NCBI GenBank assembly: GCA_020440745.1 | Contig: JAGRNM010000014.1 | Location: forward strand, 1 to 14,804 | Length of the DNA: 14,804 nt | Source: Deltaproteobacteria bacterium | Lineage (GTDB): Bacteria; UBA10199; DSSB01 | Direction: 5' to 3' | Shown here: piece by piece, positions 14,493 to 14,804 of the stretch | How positions within the stretch are numbered: position 1 is the stretch's first letter | How the letters are laid out: each line of letters starts with the position of its first letter | Position numbers and translations under genes: made by a program | The notes under the pieces: model-generated | Seen by the model: only the letters and a program-made list of their open reading frames with translations | The model's database searches: none | What the model was told of the DNA's origin: nothing

Positions 14493-14804
14493 TTAAGCGC
14501 CTGAGCCTTTTTCGATAAAGTCTTGAATCAATTGTCGATCTAAGGGGTGAATATAAACAAAGTGAATGCCTACTCCTAAACGGTTATTATCTCGCATCAC
14601 CCGTACTACTTCGCCGGTTGCTTGGATAGGTTTGGAGTGGGGGGTGAGGGAAAATCGTAAAAAAACCTGACTTCCAATTTCTACCTCCATCTCGGCTTCA
14701 ATAAAAATTCCTCCAGCTGAGATATCTTTGGCAAAAAAATAAAGTTCTCCGTCGGAGTCTTGGTTTTCAAAAACCACCTGAGTACGAATCGGAGTGCGAG
14801 GATA
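14493..14804 (-). CDS. PilZ-domain protein (5' end outside window)
   Basis: PilZ domains bind cyclic di-GMP and relay it to motility, adhesion or polysaccharide output. The minus-strand frame is open from the window edge (14804) to TAA at 14493-14495, giving 103 codons. A GTG at 14777 could be taken as start, but that would cut off the key motif: the codons upstream read YPRTPIRTQ and supply RxxxR (Arg3 and Arg7 of the visible part). The second motif is DISAGGIFIE (27-36, D/NxSxxG). The remainder is a beta-barrel (GSQVFLRFSL, ATGEVVRV, RLGVGIHFV) and a final helix ending in DFIEKGSGA. Both ligand motifs look intact, so c-di-GMP binding is likely. It may be a stand-alone PilZ protein or the C-terminal domain of a larger one. 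Confidence 0.88.
   Translation of the reverse strand, partial: YPRTPIRTQVVFENQDSDGELYFFAKDISAGGIFIEAEMEVEIGSQVFLRFSLTPHSKPIQATGEVVRVMRDNNRLGVGIHFVYIHPLDRQLIQDFIEKGSGA

Overview
The window looks like chromosome from a free-living diderm (Gram-negative-type) bacterium of low-to-middle G+C (roughly 40-45% by eye). It carries a lipoprotein with a lipobox, a PilZ (cyclic-di-GMP) protein, an MgtE magnesium transporter and a bacterial Def/Fmt pair. The gene content would fit a deltaproteobacterium-like or little-studied lineage, but no gene here fixes the taxonomy. No phage, transposase, CRISPR, rRNA or tRNA gene was seen.

Left block (1-5186, all +): the 3' end of a TPR-type protein that is open from the first base, then dus, def, fmt, rpe and a small lipoprotein in one tightly spaced run. 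The key point is dus (1340-2461). It is interrupted by one in-frame TGA (1640-1642) exactly where the family has its catalytic cysteine (NMG-Cys). The reading frame resumes at once with perfect Dus motifs, and a short GC-rich hairpin with a G-starting apical loop lies 19 nt beyond the TGA. This is best read as a selenocysteine codon with a bacterial SECIS element, giving a 373-residue selenoprotein tRNA-dihydrouridine synthase, not two ORFs or a pseudogene. None of the 13 genes ends in TGA (11 TAA, 2 TAG), and no other in-frame TGA occurs in about 4,650 codons.

Middle block (5225-9744): glpK (-) and hisD (+) diverge from a 211-bp spacer holding a 10-bp inverted repeat and a 14-bp tandem repeat. 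mgtE (+) follows hisD and ends at a strong bidirectional terminator (9761-9790).

Right block (9812-14804): a 698-residue, cysteine-free protein of unknown function (-) has two internal duplications and a near-perfect Shine-Dalgarno sequence. It diverges across a 315-bp AT-rich spacer from rnz (tRNA 3' processing), which is followed by bioA (biotin synthesis). A PilZ-domain gene (-), running off the right edge, converges on bioA with a 2-bp gap.

Functionally the window is mostly housekeeping: tRNA modification and processing (dus, rnz), N-formyl initiation and deformylation (fmt, def), central carbon (rpe, glpK), histidine and biotin synthesis (hisD, bioA) and Mg2+ homeostasis (mgtE). The unusual parts are the Sec-type Dus and the large duplicated orphan protein.
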